From contig DASRIS010000135.1 in NCBI GenBank assembly GCA_035649895.1, positions 1-64,000 of the forward strand: a stretch of DNA of 64,000 nucleotides, given 5' to 3'. The position numbers and the translations under genes are program-made. The notes under the pieces are model-generated. The model did not search any database. It was not told where the DNA came from and saw nothing but the letters and a program-made list of their open reading frames with translations. Each line of letters starts with the position of its first letter. The stretch's first letter is position 1. The DNA is from DASSUC01 sp035649895 (GTDB lineage: Bacteria; Actinomycetota; Actinomycetes; Mycobacteriales; Micromonosporaceae). Shown here piece after piece: positions 34,529 through 42,896 of the stretch.

Positions 34529-36175
34529 TCAGGTCGCCTGTGTCTCGGCGGTCGCCTGTAGCTGCGCGAGGTGGCGCTGGCGCATGAGGAACTTGCGCAC
34601 CTTGCCGGTCGGCCCGACGATCAGCTGGTCGTCGGGGACCGCCACCACCCGCCGTAGGGTCGCCGCGACCGCCGGGTCCAGGGCGGAGCGCACCGCCTCG
34701 GTGCGGTCGGCGTCCGGGTCGGCGTTCTCGTCCAGCGAGAGCAGGACGTCGGTCACTGCCGAGCCACCCTGGCGCACCGCGACCACCGTGCAGTCGCGCA
34801 CGTCCGGGCTTCGGGCGAGGATGCGCTCCTCGGTCATGGCGGTGTAGAGCCAGGCGCCGTCGCCGAGGTCGACCGCGTCCACCGCGCGGTCCATGTGGTA
34901 GTAGTAGCCGCTCTCGTCGCGGTACATCAGGTCCCCGGTCAGGTAGTAGCCGCCGAACCGGCAGCGGTACGTGGTGACCGAGTCGTTCCAGTACCCGAGC
35001 GAGAGCGTTGGCGAGCGCAGGCCGCAGTGGCCCACCTCGCCGACCGGCACCTCGTCGCCGGTGGCGAGGTCGAAGAGCTTGATGTCGGCGAACACGTGTG
35101 GCCGGCCGACGCAGCGGCCGTACCGGTTGGTGTCGGTGCGATGGGTGATGTGGAACGCGGAGTGGCCCATCTCGGTGGAGCCGATGCCGTCGATGAAGCT
35201 GGAGCCGGGGACCCGCACCACGCCCTGGCGGGTGACGATGTCGTGGCTGCCCACCGCCACCAGCGGGCGGATATGCGTCTCGTGGGCACAGTCGCCGGTG
35301 TTGAACCAGATCGCCACCGAGCTCAGGTCGCGCTTTGTCAGGTCGTAGCGGGCCAGCTCGGCCCAGGTCACGGCGAAGCCGAAGACCCCGGTCGGGCGCC
35401 ACCGCTCGATCGCGTCGAGCAGCGCCGCGCCGTCGTTCTGGCGGGAGAGGAACAGCAGCTCCGCGCGGTTGCACAGGGCCTGGTTGACGGTGAGGATGCC
35501 GGCCGTGTGCGGCGCCGGCAGCGCGGAGAGCACCCGCTCGGTGCCCTGCGCCCGGGGCACCGACAGCCGGATCCGGCGGGTCGCGGCGAAGAGGCTGGAG
35601 TGCGAGTGCGCCACCGCCGTCGGCATCCGGGTGGTGCCTGACGAGTGGGTGATGGCGACCGGGTCGTCGGCGTGGTGGCGGTAGTGCGGCGGTGCCGCCG
35701 CCGGGTCGCCGCCGCCCAGCTCGGCCAGGTCACCGAGGATCGGCACGCCGAGGTCGTGCCCTGCCAGCTGCTGGCGGTGCGCGGCGTCGGTGAGCAGCCC
35801 CGCGCCGCGCAGCCGCCGGATGTACTCGGCCGCCACGTCGCCCGGAATGTTCGGGTTCATCAGCGCCGGGATGGCGCCGAGCCAGGTCAGCGCCATGAAG
35901 CTGAGGAAGCAGTCGGCCGCGGTGGTGGCGTAGACCGCGACCGGGTCGCGGGGGCGCACGCCCCGCTCATGCAGCCAGGCGGCGCGTGCGGCCACCCGCT
36001 CGTGCAGGACGCCGAGGGTGAGCGGCTGCCAGGCCGGGTGGCCGTCGACGGCGACGTCGAAGGTGATCCCCGGCCCGTCCGGCGGCGCCCCGTGCTCGAC
36101 CAGCTTGGCCAGCACGTTGCCGGCGCCCAGGTCGGGGTCTCCGGCGAGGGCGGCGCGGATGTTCTTAGCCGTCAC
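34529..36175 (-). CDS. Adenylate-forming enzyme (AMP-binding), non-canonical
   Basis: This 548-residue ANL-superfamily protein has the phosphate-binding loop as THSSGTTRMPTAVAHSH, where the usual Gly-x-Pro-Lys is Arg-Met-Pro-Thr. The conserved lysine is therefore missing. Other core parts are present: IGSTEMGHS (A5), YYLTGDLMYRD (A7) and a C-terminal Lys in VGPTGKVRKFLMRQ (A10). It may activate an acyl or aryl acid for a carrier protein, or have lost full adenylation. The GTG start has AAGGAG upstream. It lies 12 bp from the chain-length-factor-like gene and 22 bp or more from KS1, clearly in one operon. Confidence 0.85.
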   Translation of the reverse strand: MTAKNIRAALAGDPDLGAGNVLAKLVEHGAPPDGPGITFDVAVDGHPAWQPLTLGVLHERVAARAAWLHERGVRPRDPVAVYATTAADCFLSFMALTWLGAIPALMNPNIPGDVAAEYIRRLRGAGLLTDAAHRQQLAGHDLGVPILGDLAELGGGDPAAAPPHYRHHADDPVAITHSSGTTRMPTAVAHSHSSLFAATRRIRLSVPRAQGTERVLSALPAPHTAGILTVNQALCNRAELLFLSRQNDGAALLDAIERWRPTGVFGFAVTWAELARYDLTKRDLSSVAIWFNTGDCAHETHIRPLVAVGSHDIVTRQGVVRVPGSSFIDGIGSTEMGHSAFHITHRTDTNRYGRCVGRPHVFADIKLFDLATGDEVPVGEVGHCGLRSPTLSLGYWNDSVTTYRCRFGGYYLTGDLMYRDESGYYYHMDRAVDAVDLGDGAWLYTAMTEERILARSPDVRDCTVVAVRQGGSAVTDVLLSLDENADPDADRTEAVRSALDPAVAATLRRVVAVPDDQLIVGPTGKVRKFLMRQRHLAQLQATAETQAT

Positions 36176-36187
36176 GCGTGGGCTCCT

Positions 36188-36748
36188 TCATCCGTTACCT
36201 ATGAGCACGGCGGCGGCCCGGTCCGGTTCACCGTCCAGATAGGACTGGTGAGCGAGGACCACGAGCGCCTCGTCGGCGTCACCCTCCTCGATCAGCTGGG
36301 CGGCCACCGCCAGCCCCTCCTCGGCCGCGGACAGGCACACGACCGGCCCGGCCAGGCCCCAGCGCGCGGCCAGGTAGCCGGCGACCGCGTTCGGCACGGA
36401 CTGGAAGAACAGCAGCGGCGTCACCCGGGTCCCCTCGTCCACCGCCCGGGCCACCCGGACCGCGCCGGACACGTCCCCGAGGGGGCTGAGCAGGACGATC
36501 GCCGTACGCTCGCCGCGCGCCGGGTCGACCGGCGGCTCGCCGTAGCGCGCGCGCAGGCACCGCTCGGCCGCCTCGGCGACCAGCGGGCTGAACGTGGACT
36601 CGATGAAGCCGGGCAGCCCGGGCGGGCGGTCGTCGTACGGCGACTGCGGCCAGCACCCCTCGGCGAGCACCGCCAGCCCGCCGGCCGTGGCCCGCTCGGC
36701 CAGCGGCCGGGCGGCCGAGGGGGGCGGTGCGAACGCGGGCGCGGTCAT
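36188..36748 (-). CDS. Half-size beta-ketoacyl synthase-like protein (chain-length-factor N-terminal domain)
   Basis: This 186-residue protein resembles only the N-terminal thiolase half of a ketosynthase (Ketoacyl-synt_2 type, as in aryl-polyene chain-length factors). It has FIESTFSPLVAEAAERCLRARYG, then FFQSVPNAVAGYLAARWG. At the place of the nucleophile elbow it reads VVCLSAAEEG, without a correctly placed cysteine, so it should be non-catalytic. The C-terminal half with the two histidines is absent. It starts at ATG 36748, overlapping the KS2 stop (ATGA), so it is made with KS2 and may pair with it as a structural partner. This is inference from similarity by eye. Confidence 0.7.
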   Translation of the reverse strand: MTAPAFAPPPSAARPLAERATAGGLAVLAEGCWPQSPYDDRPPGLPGFIESTFSPLVAEAAERCLRARYGEPPVDPARGERTAIVLLSPLGDVSGAVRVARAVDEGTRVTPLLFFQSVPNAVAGYLAARWGLAGPVVCLSAAEEGLAVAAQLIEEGDADEALVVLAHQSYLDGEPDRAAAVLIGNG

Positions 36749-37917
36749 GGGGCACCTACCAGCAGTGCGGTGTTCGCCCCGCCGAACGCGGCGTTCAGGC
36801 TGAGCGCGTACTCGGGGCTGACCGTGCGCGGACCGTCCACGATCACGTCGAGCCGGCACTCGGAGTCGGGAGCGAGGAAGCCGGCGTTGACCGGCAGCCG
36901 GCCGTGCCGTACCGCGAGCACCGTGATGACCAGCTCGAGCAGGCCGGAGGCCTCCAGGGCCTGCCCGTGCACGGACTTGCTCGAGCTGATGGGGACACCC
37001 TCGGCGTACCCGCCGAGGGCCCGGTGGATCGCGGCGGCCTCGGCCCGGTCGCTCTGCGGGGTGCCCGAGCCGTGCGCGTTGACGTACCCGATGTCGGCGG
37101 GGGTGGCGCCGCCGCGGTCGAGCGCGGCGCCGATCGCGCGGGCCAGGCCCGCCCCGTCCGGCCGCGGCTGGCAGACGTGGTACGCGTCGCCGGCACGCCC
37201 CCAGCCGGCCAGCCGCGCCAGCACCGGCGCCCCGCGCCGGCGGGCCGCGGAGCGCGCCTCCACCACGATGGCGGCGACCCCGTCGCCGAGCAGCAGGCCG
37301 GTGCGGTGCGCGCTGAACGGCCGGACCTGCCCGTCCTGGGCCATCGCCCGGCCCGCGTCGAAGAGTGCGAACTGGTCGGACTCGACCAGGTAGCCGGCGG
37401 CCACCGCGACCCGCGGCAGCCGGCCCCGGGCGACCAGCGCGGCGGCGTCGGCCACCGCGGTGCTCGCGGCGACACAGGCCGAGGTGTACGCCCGGACGCT
37501 GCCGGACAGCCCGCACTTGGCGGTCACCGCGGCGGCGAGCGAGTCGGCGCCCAGCCCGCCCTTCTCCGCGGCTGGGGCGCGGGCCAGCGCCGGGTCACCG
37601 TGCACGGCCAGGAACAGCGGGCAGCCGGCCCGGTCCGCCGGGCTCAGCTCGGCCGCGTCGCACGCCTCGTCCACCGCGCCGACCAGCTCGTCGAGGAGCA
37701 CCGGCGAGCCGGGCAGGGTGGCCGCGACGTCCACCCGGCGGGCGCTGACGTCGAAGCGGCTTATCCGCTGGAACGCCGACTGTCCGGCCAGGGCGGCCGA
37801 GAACAGCGGGTCCACGCCCCGCCCGAAGGCGCTCAGCGCCGCCATGCCCGACACCACGGCGGCCTCGACCTGCGCGGCGGCTCCGGGCTCCACCCGGCCT
37901 GCTCGGGTCTCAGTCAT
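36745..37917 (-). CDS. Beta-ketoacyl-ACP synthase (KS2), divergent
   Basis: This 390-residue ketosynthase has an intact triad: nucleophile in AYTSACVAASTA (Cys148), His in VNAHGSGTPQSD, Lys-His in SSKSVHGQALEASG. The end is LNAAFGGANTALLV. It is shorter and more divergent than KS1, with an unusual N-terminal third. The start overlaps the upstream carrier gene by eight bases and its stop overlaps the half-size partner, suggesting a fixed ratio of carrier, KS and CLF-like protein. It probably forms a type II condensing unit within the operon. Confidence 0.88.
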   Translation of the reverse strand: MTETRAGRVEPGAAAQVEAAVVSGMAALSAFGRGVDPLFSAALAGQSAFQRISRFDVSARRVDVAATLPGSPVLLDELVGAVDEACDAAELSPADRAGCPLFLAVHGDPALARAPAAEKGGLGADSLAAAVTAKCGLSGSVRAYTSACVAASTAVADAAALVARGRLPRVAVAAGYLVESDQFALFDAGRAMAQDGQVRPFSAHRTGLLLGDGVAAIVVEARSAARRRGAPVLARLAGWGRAGDAYHVCQPRPDGAGLARAIGAALDRGGATPADIGYVNAHGSGTPQSDRAEAAAIHRALGGYAEGVPISSSKSVHGQALEASGLLELVITVLAVRHGRLPVNAGFLAPDSECRLDVIVDGPRTVSPEYALSLNAAFGGANTALLVGAP

Positions 37918-38161
37918 GTGCCGCCTCGCGTGCCGTCGGAGGCACTGCCTGACGCAGCACCTCCACCGCGCCGGAGACGGTACTCATCCGCTCCAGCTGG
38001 TCGTCGCTGAGGTCCAGCGACACTCCGTAACGCTGTTCCACCTGATGCACCAGCCATACCTGCTCTAGTGAGTCGATCCGCTCGTGCACCTGCTCCGGGG
38101 TCCGGTTGCCGAGCGTGGCGAGCATGGCGACCACGTCCCCTCGGTCGGGTGCCGTAGCCAT
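37910..38161 (-). CDS. Acyl carrier protein (ACP2)
   Basis: This 83-residue acidic helical protein has the phosphopantetheine serine in RIDSLEQVWLVHQVEQRYGV (D-S-L) and the typical third-helix end LERMSTVSGAVEVLR. It directly abuts ACP1 (stop and start adjacent) and overlaps KS2 by eight bases. It is one of two stand-alone carriers that should serve the ketosynthases and adenylating enzymes of this operon. Confidence 0.85.
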   Translation of the reverse strand: MATAPDRGDVVAMLATLGNRTPEQVHERIDSLEQVWLVHQVEQRYGVSLDLSDDQLERMSTVSGAVEVLRQAVPPTAREAAHD

Positions 38162-38455
38162 TCAGTCGCCCGTAGTCTTTGCCACCAGGTCCGCCTCGCC
38201 GGTGCCCGCGCTGTCCATGCGCTCGGCCACCGCCGCGCAGAACTCTCCGACCGTCATACCGGCCAGCTCCTCGGCCTCCTCCTCGCTGAATGCCACCCCA
38301 AACCTGTCCTCGACCCGCACCGCGAGCTCGGCGAGCGCGAGCGACTCCAGGTCGGCACCTGCCGGCCCGAGCGTCGTGTCGTCGTCCACTCCGCTGACGT
38401 CGTAGTTCATGTCCCGCAACGAGTCGATGACGAACTGGCGAATCTCATTGGTCAT
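38162..38455 (-). CDS. Acyl carrier protein (ACP1)
   Basis: This 97-residue carrier protein has the attachment serine in GADLESLALAELAVRVEDRFGV, where the usual Asp-Ser-Leu is Glu-Ser-Leu. It then has FSEEEAEELAGMTVGEFCAAV, a normal third helix. The 17-residue tail (DSAGTGEADLVAKTTGD) extends past the fold. ATG 38455 is used; GGAGGG lies about ten bases upstream. It is probably loaded by the adenylating enzyme encoded just upstream (38549-39964). Confidence 0.88.
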   Translation of the reverse strand: MTNEIRQFVIDSLRDMNYDVSGVDDDTTLGPAGADLESLALAELAVRVEDRFGVAFSEEEAEELAGMTVGEFCAAVAERMDSAGTGEADLVAKTTGD

Positions 38456-38548
38456 GGATGGACTTCCCTCCTTGGCAGATGCCCGGGCCTGGGCGGCCTC
38501 CACCGGACGCGGGGGCGGTACCCGGTCGGCATGGCGGGCGGTGGCTGC

Positions 38549-39964
38549 TCACCGCGCCTGCTCCCGGTGCTCGTCAGCGGGCTTGGGCTCGGCGGCCCGC
38601 AGCGCCGTGCGGTCGCGGACCAGCTTGCCGGTGGCGGTGCGGGGCAGCTCGTCCACCACGTGCACCACCCGGGGCCGCTTGTACGCGGCGAGCTGGCTGG
38701 CCAGTGCCTCGTCCAGCTGCCCTGCGGCGGACCGGTCGTGCAGGACCACGTACGCCTCGATCGCGCCGTCGAACACGACCACAGCGTTGGCGACGCCCGG
38801 CAGGGCGGCGAGGGTGTGCTCGACCTCGGTCAGGTCCACTTTCAGCCCGCCCACCGACACCTGCGAGTCGAGCCGGCCGAGCACGGTGACCAGGCCGGTG
38901 GTCGGGTCGACGGTGCCCGCGTCCCGGGTGTACAGCCAGCCGTCGCCCCACCGGGTCGGGTCGGACAGGCCCACGTACGGCGACGCGGGCGCGCTGACGA
39001 GCAGCTCGCCGCCTGACTCGCGCACCCGTAGCCCGGGCGCTGGCAGCACGGCCGGGCGGTGCTCGCCGAACAGGTCAGTGGCGATAACCCCGATCTCGGT
39101 CATGCCGTACATGTTGCCGAGCCGTACGCCGTACCGCTCGACGAAGGCGCTGCGCACCTCGGCCCGGACCAGCTCCCCGCCGGTGGTCATCCCGGCCAGC
39201 TGGGGCAGGCGGGGCGGCTCGGCCACCGATGCCAGCACCTCGATGTGGAACGGCACGCCCAGGAGCGTAGCCGGCGCATTGCTGCGGGTGACCGCGCCGA
39301 AGATGCTGTCTGCGGTGGCCCGTTCGGGGATGTCCAGTCGTACCCCTGCGTGCAGCCCGTAGAGCAGGCCGCCGACGAGACCGAGCACGTGGACCATTGA
39401 CGCGAGCACCACGATGCGCTCCCCGGCCCGCGGCACGCCAGGGATCTGCACGTAGCGGTGGACCTCCTCGGCGAGGTTGGCCGCGGTCCGGCCGATGACC
39501 TTGGAGGGGCCGGTCGACCCGGAGCTGAGCTGGATCACCGCGTGCGGCGACTCGGCCGGGGCGCCCGTGCGGGGCACGATCTGCGGGTCGACGTTGAAGA
39601 ACGCGCGCAGCCGGCCGGTGACCGGGCTGGCGGGCGCCACGACCAGCTGGGCGCCGACCCGCTCCAGTGCCCTATCGATCTCAACGGGGGTCAGCCGGTA
39701 GTCGAGTAGGGTGGCCTGGGCACCCACCCGCCACGCGGCGAGCAGGCTGGTGACGAACGCCAGCGAGGGGGGCAGGCACAGCGCGACGGTGCCGCCCGGC
39801 CGCAGGCCGGCCGCTGCCAGGTCGTCCTGGCGCGCGGCAACGAGCGCCCGCAGCTGCCGCCGGGTCAGCGGCTCGTCTGCACATAGACAGATTTCGCCGT
39901 CATTCCCGAAAAGCAGCACATCATCGACCCAATGCGGGTCCAGCCTGTGTTCCACGTGGTGCAT
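38549..39964 (-). CDS. Adenylate-forming acyl/aryl ligase
   Basis: This 471-residue ANL protein has its A3 loop as IQLSSGSTGPSKVIGR (Lys present), A5 as NMYGMTEIGV, A7-A8 as WLYTRDAG and VLGRLDSQVSVGGLKVDLTEVE, and A10 Lys in ELPRTATGKLVRD. It is complete but rather short. It is first in the operon, followed by two carrier genes, so it probably activates a carboxylic starter and loads ACP1 or ACP2. The substrate could be aryl or alkyl; the pocket was not assigned. A 359-bp AT-richer gap upstream should hold the operon promoter. Confidence 0.9.
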   Translation of the reverse strand: MHHVEHRLDPHWVDDVLLFGNDGEICLCADEPLTRRQLRALVAARQDDLAAAGLRPGGTVALCLPPSLAFVTSLLAAWRVGAQATLLDYRLTPVEIDRALERVGAQLVVAPASPVTGRLRAFFNVDPQIVPRTGAPAESPHAVIQLSSGSTGPSKVIGRTAANLAEEVHRYVQIPGVPRAGERIVVLASMVHVLGLVGGLLYGLHAGVRLDIPERATADSIFGAVTRSNAPATLLGVPFHIEVLASVAEPPRLPQLAGMTTGGELVRAEVRSAFVERYGVRLGNMYGMTEIGVIATDLFGEHRPAVLPAPGLRVRESGGELLVSAPASPYVGLSDPTRWGDGWLYTRDAGTVDPTTGLVTVLGRLDSQVSVGGLKVDLTEVEHTLAALPGVANAVVVFDGAIEAYVVLHDRSAAGQLDEALASQLAAYKRPRVVHVVDELPRTATGKLVRDRTALRAAEPKPADEHREQAR

Positions 39965-40323
39965 CTCCGAACCTCGGACCTAATGGAGGCTCGGCTAGCG
40001 CGTCGCCATCCGTACCCGCCGCCATCTCGGCGACTTTGCCGAAGCGTAGCGACAAGGGTGATCGATCTCAAAGGTTGGATCTTGGAAGCTGATATCTCCA
40101 TTTCGCCGGAGTGCACACAGTACTTCGGCTTTCGCGTACGGTTAGATATTTGGCCCTGGTCCGTTGATGATTGGCCGGCCGGGTCGCGGATTGCCCGGCG
40201 CCCGTCGCATATTGGGCCGGGTCGGCGCCAAGCATTTCATAGGCGCCCGAAACACCCCGGCGCCCGGGTCCCCCCGGCGCCCGGAACGGCCGGCGCGCCA
40301 GGGGCGGTCGGCGTCCCGGCGCG
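39965..40323. other. 359-bp gap, promoter region of the 39964-27933 operon
   Basis: No gene was found. Bases 40060-40160 are AT-richer than the surroundings, suiting a minus-strand promoter for the long operon. Bases 40255-40320 are GC-rich, with three copies of CGGCGCCCGG-like sequence next to the HpgT stop, which could act in termination. No clear -35/-10 pair was identified. Confidence 0.4.
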
Positions 40324-41616
40324 TCAGGAGTGGTCGGCGACCAGCTGGGCCAGCCGCCGCACGCCCTCGTCCACCTGGCCCGGGTCCAGCCAGCTGCACG
40401 ACAGGCGGATCGACCCGGCACCGCCCTCGCCGAGGTAGAAGAAGCTCATCGGGGTCCACAGCACGCCGTACTCCGCGGCGGAGCGCTCGAGCAGCTTCTC
40501 GTCCGCGCACACCGGTGCCTGTACCACCGCGAAGAAGCCGCCCTCGGGCACGTTCCACCGGATCCCGCGGCGGGAGCGCCCAGGCTCGGGGAAGTACCGC
40601 TCCAGCGCCGCGAGCATGCTGCGCAGGCTCTGCCGGTAGAAGAGGATCTTCTCCTGGTTGGCGGCGCGCAGGCTGTGCCCGGCGGAGACCAGCATGCCGC
40701 CGATGACCGCCTGCGTGATCGGCGAGGTGTTCACGGTCAGCATGCTCTTGACCGTGGACAGCTCGGTGGCGAGCAGCGTGCGCTGCCCGGCGGAGTCGAC
40801 CACGACCTGGTCGGCCACGATGAACCCGACCCGGGCGCCGGGGAAGCACGACTTGGCGAACGAGCCGAGGTAGATCACCCGGCGGTCGGTGTCCAGCGAC
40901 TTCAGCGTCGGGCGCACCTCGTCGGTGAGGCCGAACAGCCCGTATGGGTCGTCCTCCAGCAGCAGCAGGTCCTCGGCGGCGGCCACCTGGAGCAGCTGGC
41001 GGCGGGCGGCAACGGTCAGCGAGATGCCCGACGGGTTGGAGAAGTTGGGCACCACGTACAGGGCGCGGGGGCGCCGGCCGCTGGCCCGTACCGCCTGGGC
41101 GGCGGCGGCCACCGCGGCGGGGGAGAGCCCGTTGTCGTCCTCCCGTACCGGGACCACCTCGACGCCGAGCAGGCGCGCGGCGCCGGTGATGCCGACGTAG
41201 CACGGCTCCGCGGCGAGGATGACGTCGGCCGGCCCGGCGCACAGCCCGCGCAGCACGATGACCATCGCCTCCTGGCAGCCGACGGTCACCGCGACCGCCT
41301 CGGGCGGCACGTCGATGCCCTCGTCGGTGGCGAGCAGCCGGGCGATGTCCGTGTGGATGATCCCGTTGGTACGGCCGTACTGCAGCAGCAGCCGGCGCAC
41401 CTGCTGCTGGGTGAGCCCCTGCTGGCCCAGGTGCTCCAGGTAGACCTCGAGGTACCGGCCGGAGTCCTGCGCGGTGTAGAACTCCTCGTACGGCCGCCCG
41501 GCGGCGAGCGAGATGGCATCCGGGAAGCGGTTGGCGATCTCGTTGAGGAAGTTCATCGAGGCCGCAACCGGGTCGCAGACCGAGACGTGCAGCTCCTCCC
41601 GTGCCAGCTCCACCAC
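40324..41616 (-). CDS. hpgT: 4-Hydroxyphenylglycine aminotransferase
   Basis: This 430-residue PLP enzyme has VVPNFSNPSGISL (Asn), LLLEDDPYGLFG (Asp, Tyr), the Schiff-base lysine in SFAKSCFPGARVGF and RLSCSWLD near the end. The N-terminus (VCDPVAASMNFLNEIANRFPDAISLAAGRPYEEF) and LLQYGRTNGIIH closely recall HpgT of glycopeptide clusters. It converts 4-hydroxybenzoylformate to L-Hpg, with tyrosine as likely donor. The GTG start (41616) lies 14 bp after the Hmo stop, with AGGAAGG inside the end of Hmo; the two form an operon. Confidence 0.9.
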   Translation of the reverse strand: MVELAREELHVSVCDPVAASMNFLNEIANRFPDAISLAAGRPYEEFYTAQDSGRYLEVYLEHLGQQGLTQQQVRRLLLQYGRTNGIIHTDIARLLATDEGIDVPPEAVAVTVGCQEAMVIVLRGLCAGPADVILAAEPCYVGITGAARLLGVEVVPVREDDNGLSPAAVAAAAQAVRASGRRPRALYVVPNFSNPSGISLTVAARRQLLQVAAAEDLLLLEDDPYGLFGLTDEVRPTLKSLDTDRRVIYLGSFAKSCFPGARVGFIVADQVVVDSAGQRTLLATELSTVKSMLTVNTSPITQAVIGGMLVSAGHSLRAANQEKILFYRQSLRSMLAALERYFPEPGRSRRGIRWNVPEGGFFAVVQAPVCADEKLLERSAAEYGVLWTPMSFFYLGEGGAGSIRLSCSWLDPGQVDEGVRRLAQLVADHS

Positions 41617-41630
41617 GGGTTACCGCCTTC

Positions 41631-42728
41631 CTACGCGAGTACGGGTCCGAGACCGGTCCTGCCGGCGACCGCGCTGCGGTCGATGCCGCTCAGGGTAGGC
41701 CGTCCGGCCAGCGCCATGGTGTGCGCCAGCTCGTCGCGCAGCAGCCGGAGCAGGTCCGCTACGCCGTCGCCACCGGCCGCCGCGAGCGCCCACAGCACCG
41801 GCCGGCCCACCAGCACCGCCTGCGCCCCGAGCGCCAGCGCCGCGAACACGTCGGTGCCGCGGCGCACCCCTCCGTCGAAGAGCACCGGGCACGCCCCGTT
41901 GACCGCGCCGGCCACCTCGGGCAGGGCGTGCAGGGCGGCGGCGACCCCGTCCAGCTGGCGCCCGCCGTGGTTGGACACGATCACCCCGGCGACGCCGTAC
42001 TCCACCGCGCGGGTGGCGTCCTCGGCCGTGACGATGCCCTTCAGCAGCAGCGGCAGCGGGCTGACCTTGCGCAGCCAGGCGAGGTCAGCCCAGGTCACGG
42101 AGGGGTCGAACGCCTCGTCGGCGTGCCGGGCCAGCGCTGAGGAGCCGGGGCGGCGCTGGTGCATGGTGGCCATGATCTCGGCGGGCACGTTGGCCGCTGC
42201 GATCGCCGGGTCGAGCGCGAAGTTGTTGCGCAGGTCGCGCAGGCGCAGGCCGATGCGCGGGGTGTCGACGGTGAGCACCAGCGCGCGGAACCCGGCTGCG
42301 GCGGCCCGCTCGGCGAGGCCGGCCAGAACCTCGCGCCGGCGCAGCCAGTAGAGCTGCAGCCAGAGCGGGCCGGTGGCCGCCTGCGCAACCTCCTCCAGGG
42401 TGCGGCTGGCCAGCATGCTCACCACGTAGAGGGCCCCGGCTGCGCCGGCGCCGCGCGCGGTGGCCACCTCCCCGTCTGGATGGGCCATCCGGTGGTACGC
42501 CGTTGGCGCGACCGCGACCGGCAGCGCGACCTCGCAGCCGAGCACCGTGGTCCGGGTGGGGCAGTCCGACACGTCGACCAGCACCCGGGGGCGCAGGACG
42601 ACCTCATCGAACGCCCGGCAGTTGGCGTCCAACGTCCGTTCGGTGCCGCTGCCGCCGTCGAAGTAGTCCCACGCCTGCGCGGTCAGCCGCTCGCGCGCGG
42701 CCTGCCGGTAGTCGTCGACGCTGAGCAC
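41631..42728 (-). CDS. hmo: 4-Hydroxymandelate oxidase
   Basis: This 365-residue FMN-dependent 2-hydroxyacid oxidase is of the glycolate/lactate oxidase family. It has VAVAPTAYHRMAHPDGE, LYWLRRREVL, LKGIVTAEDA, the catalytic His in VSNHGGRQLDG and the phosphate-binding GGVRRGTDV. Position beside HpgT and presence of HmaS make oxidation of 4-hydroxymandelate to 4-hydroxybenzoylformate the clear role. The GTG start has only a weak ribosome site. A terminator of the upstream SGNH gene precedes it, so this two-gene unit should have its own promoter in the short gap at 42729-42870. Confidence 0.9.
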   Translation of the reverse strand: MLSVDDYRQAARERLTAQAWDYFDGGSGTERTLDANCRAFDEVVLRPRVLVDVSDCPTRTTVLGCEVALPVAVAPTAYHRMAHPDGEVATARGAGAAGALYVVSMLASRTLEEVAQAATGPLWLQLYWLRRREVLAGLAERAAAAGFRALVLTVDTPRIGLRLRDLRNNFALDPAIAAANVPAEIMATMHQRRPGSSALARHADEAFDPSVTWADLAWLRKVSPLPLLLKGIVTAEDATRAVEYGVAGVIVSNHGGRQLDGVAAALHALPEVAGAVNGACPVLFDGGVRRGTDVFAALALGAQAVLVGRPVLWALAAAGGDGVADLLRLLRDELAHTMALAGRPTLSGIDRSAVAGRTGLGPVLA

Positions 42729-42871
42729 GGGACCGGAGCCTACGCCTTGCGCGCCCGCCCGGGGGCAGCGACCGGTCCCCCGGCGACCGGCCCCACAAGG
42801 CGCGGGCCCCGGGGCGCGGCGTGCGCGCTCCGGGACCCGTGACCGGCCGGGGCCGGTGTCTTGCGCGGCTA

Positions 42872-42889
42872 GGCCTGACGGATCAGGCC
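42872..42889 (-). terminator. Hairpin terminator after the secreted SGNH hydrolase
   Basis: GGCCTGA-cgga-TCAGGCC is a perfect 7-bp stem with a four-base loop, beginning 8 bp downstream of the minus-strand SGNH stop. Confidence 0.65.
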
Positions 42890-42896
42890 CGAGGGG

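Noticed and set aside
36749..37516. Upstream extension of the half-size CLF frame
   Set aside because: The extension runs antiparallel in frame to KS2 coding sequence and has shadow composition. ATG 36748 overlaps the KS2 stop and fits the operon pattern.
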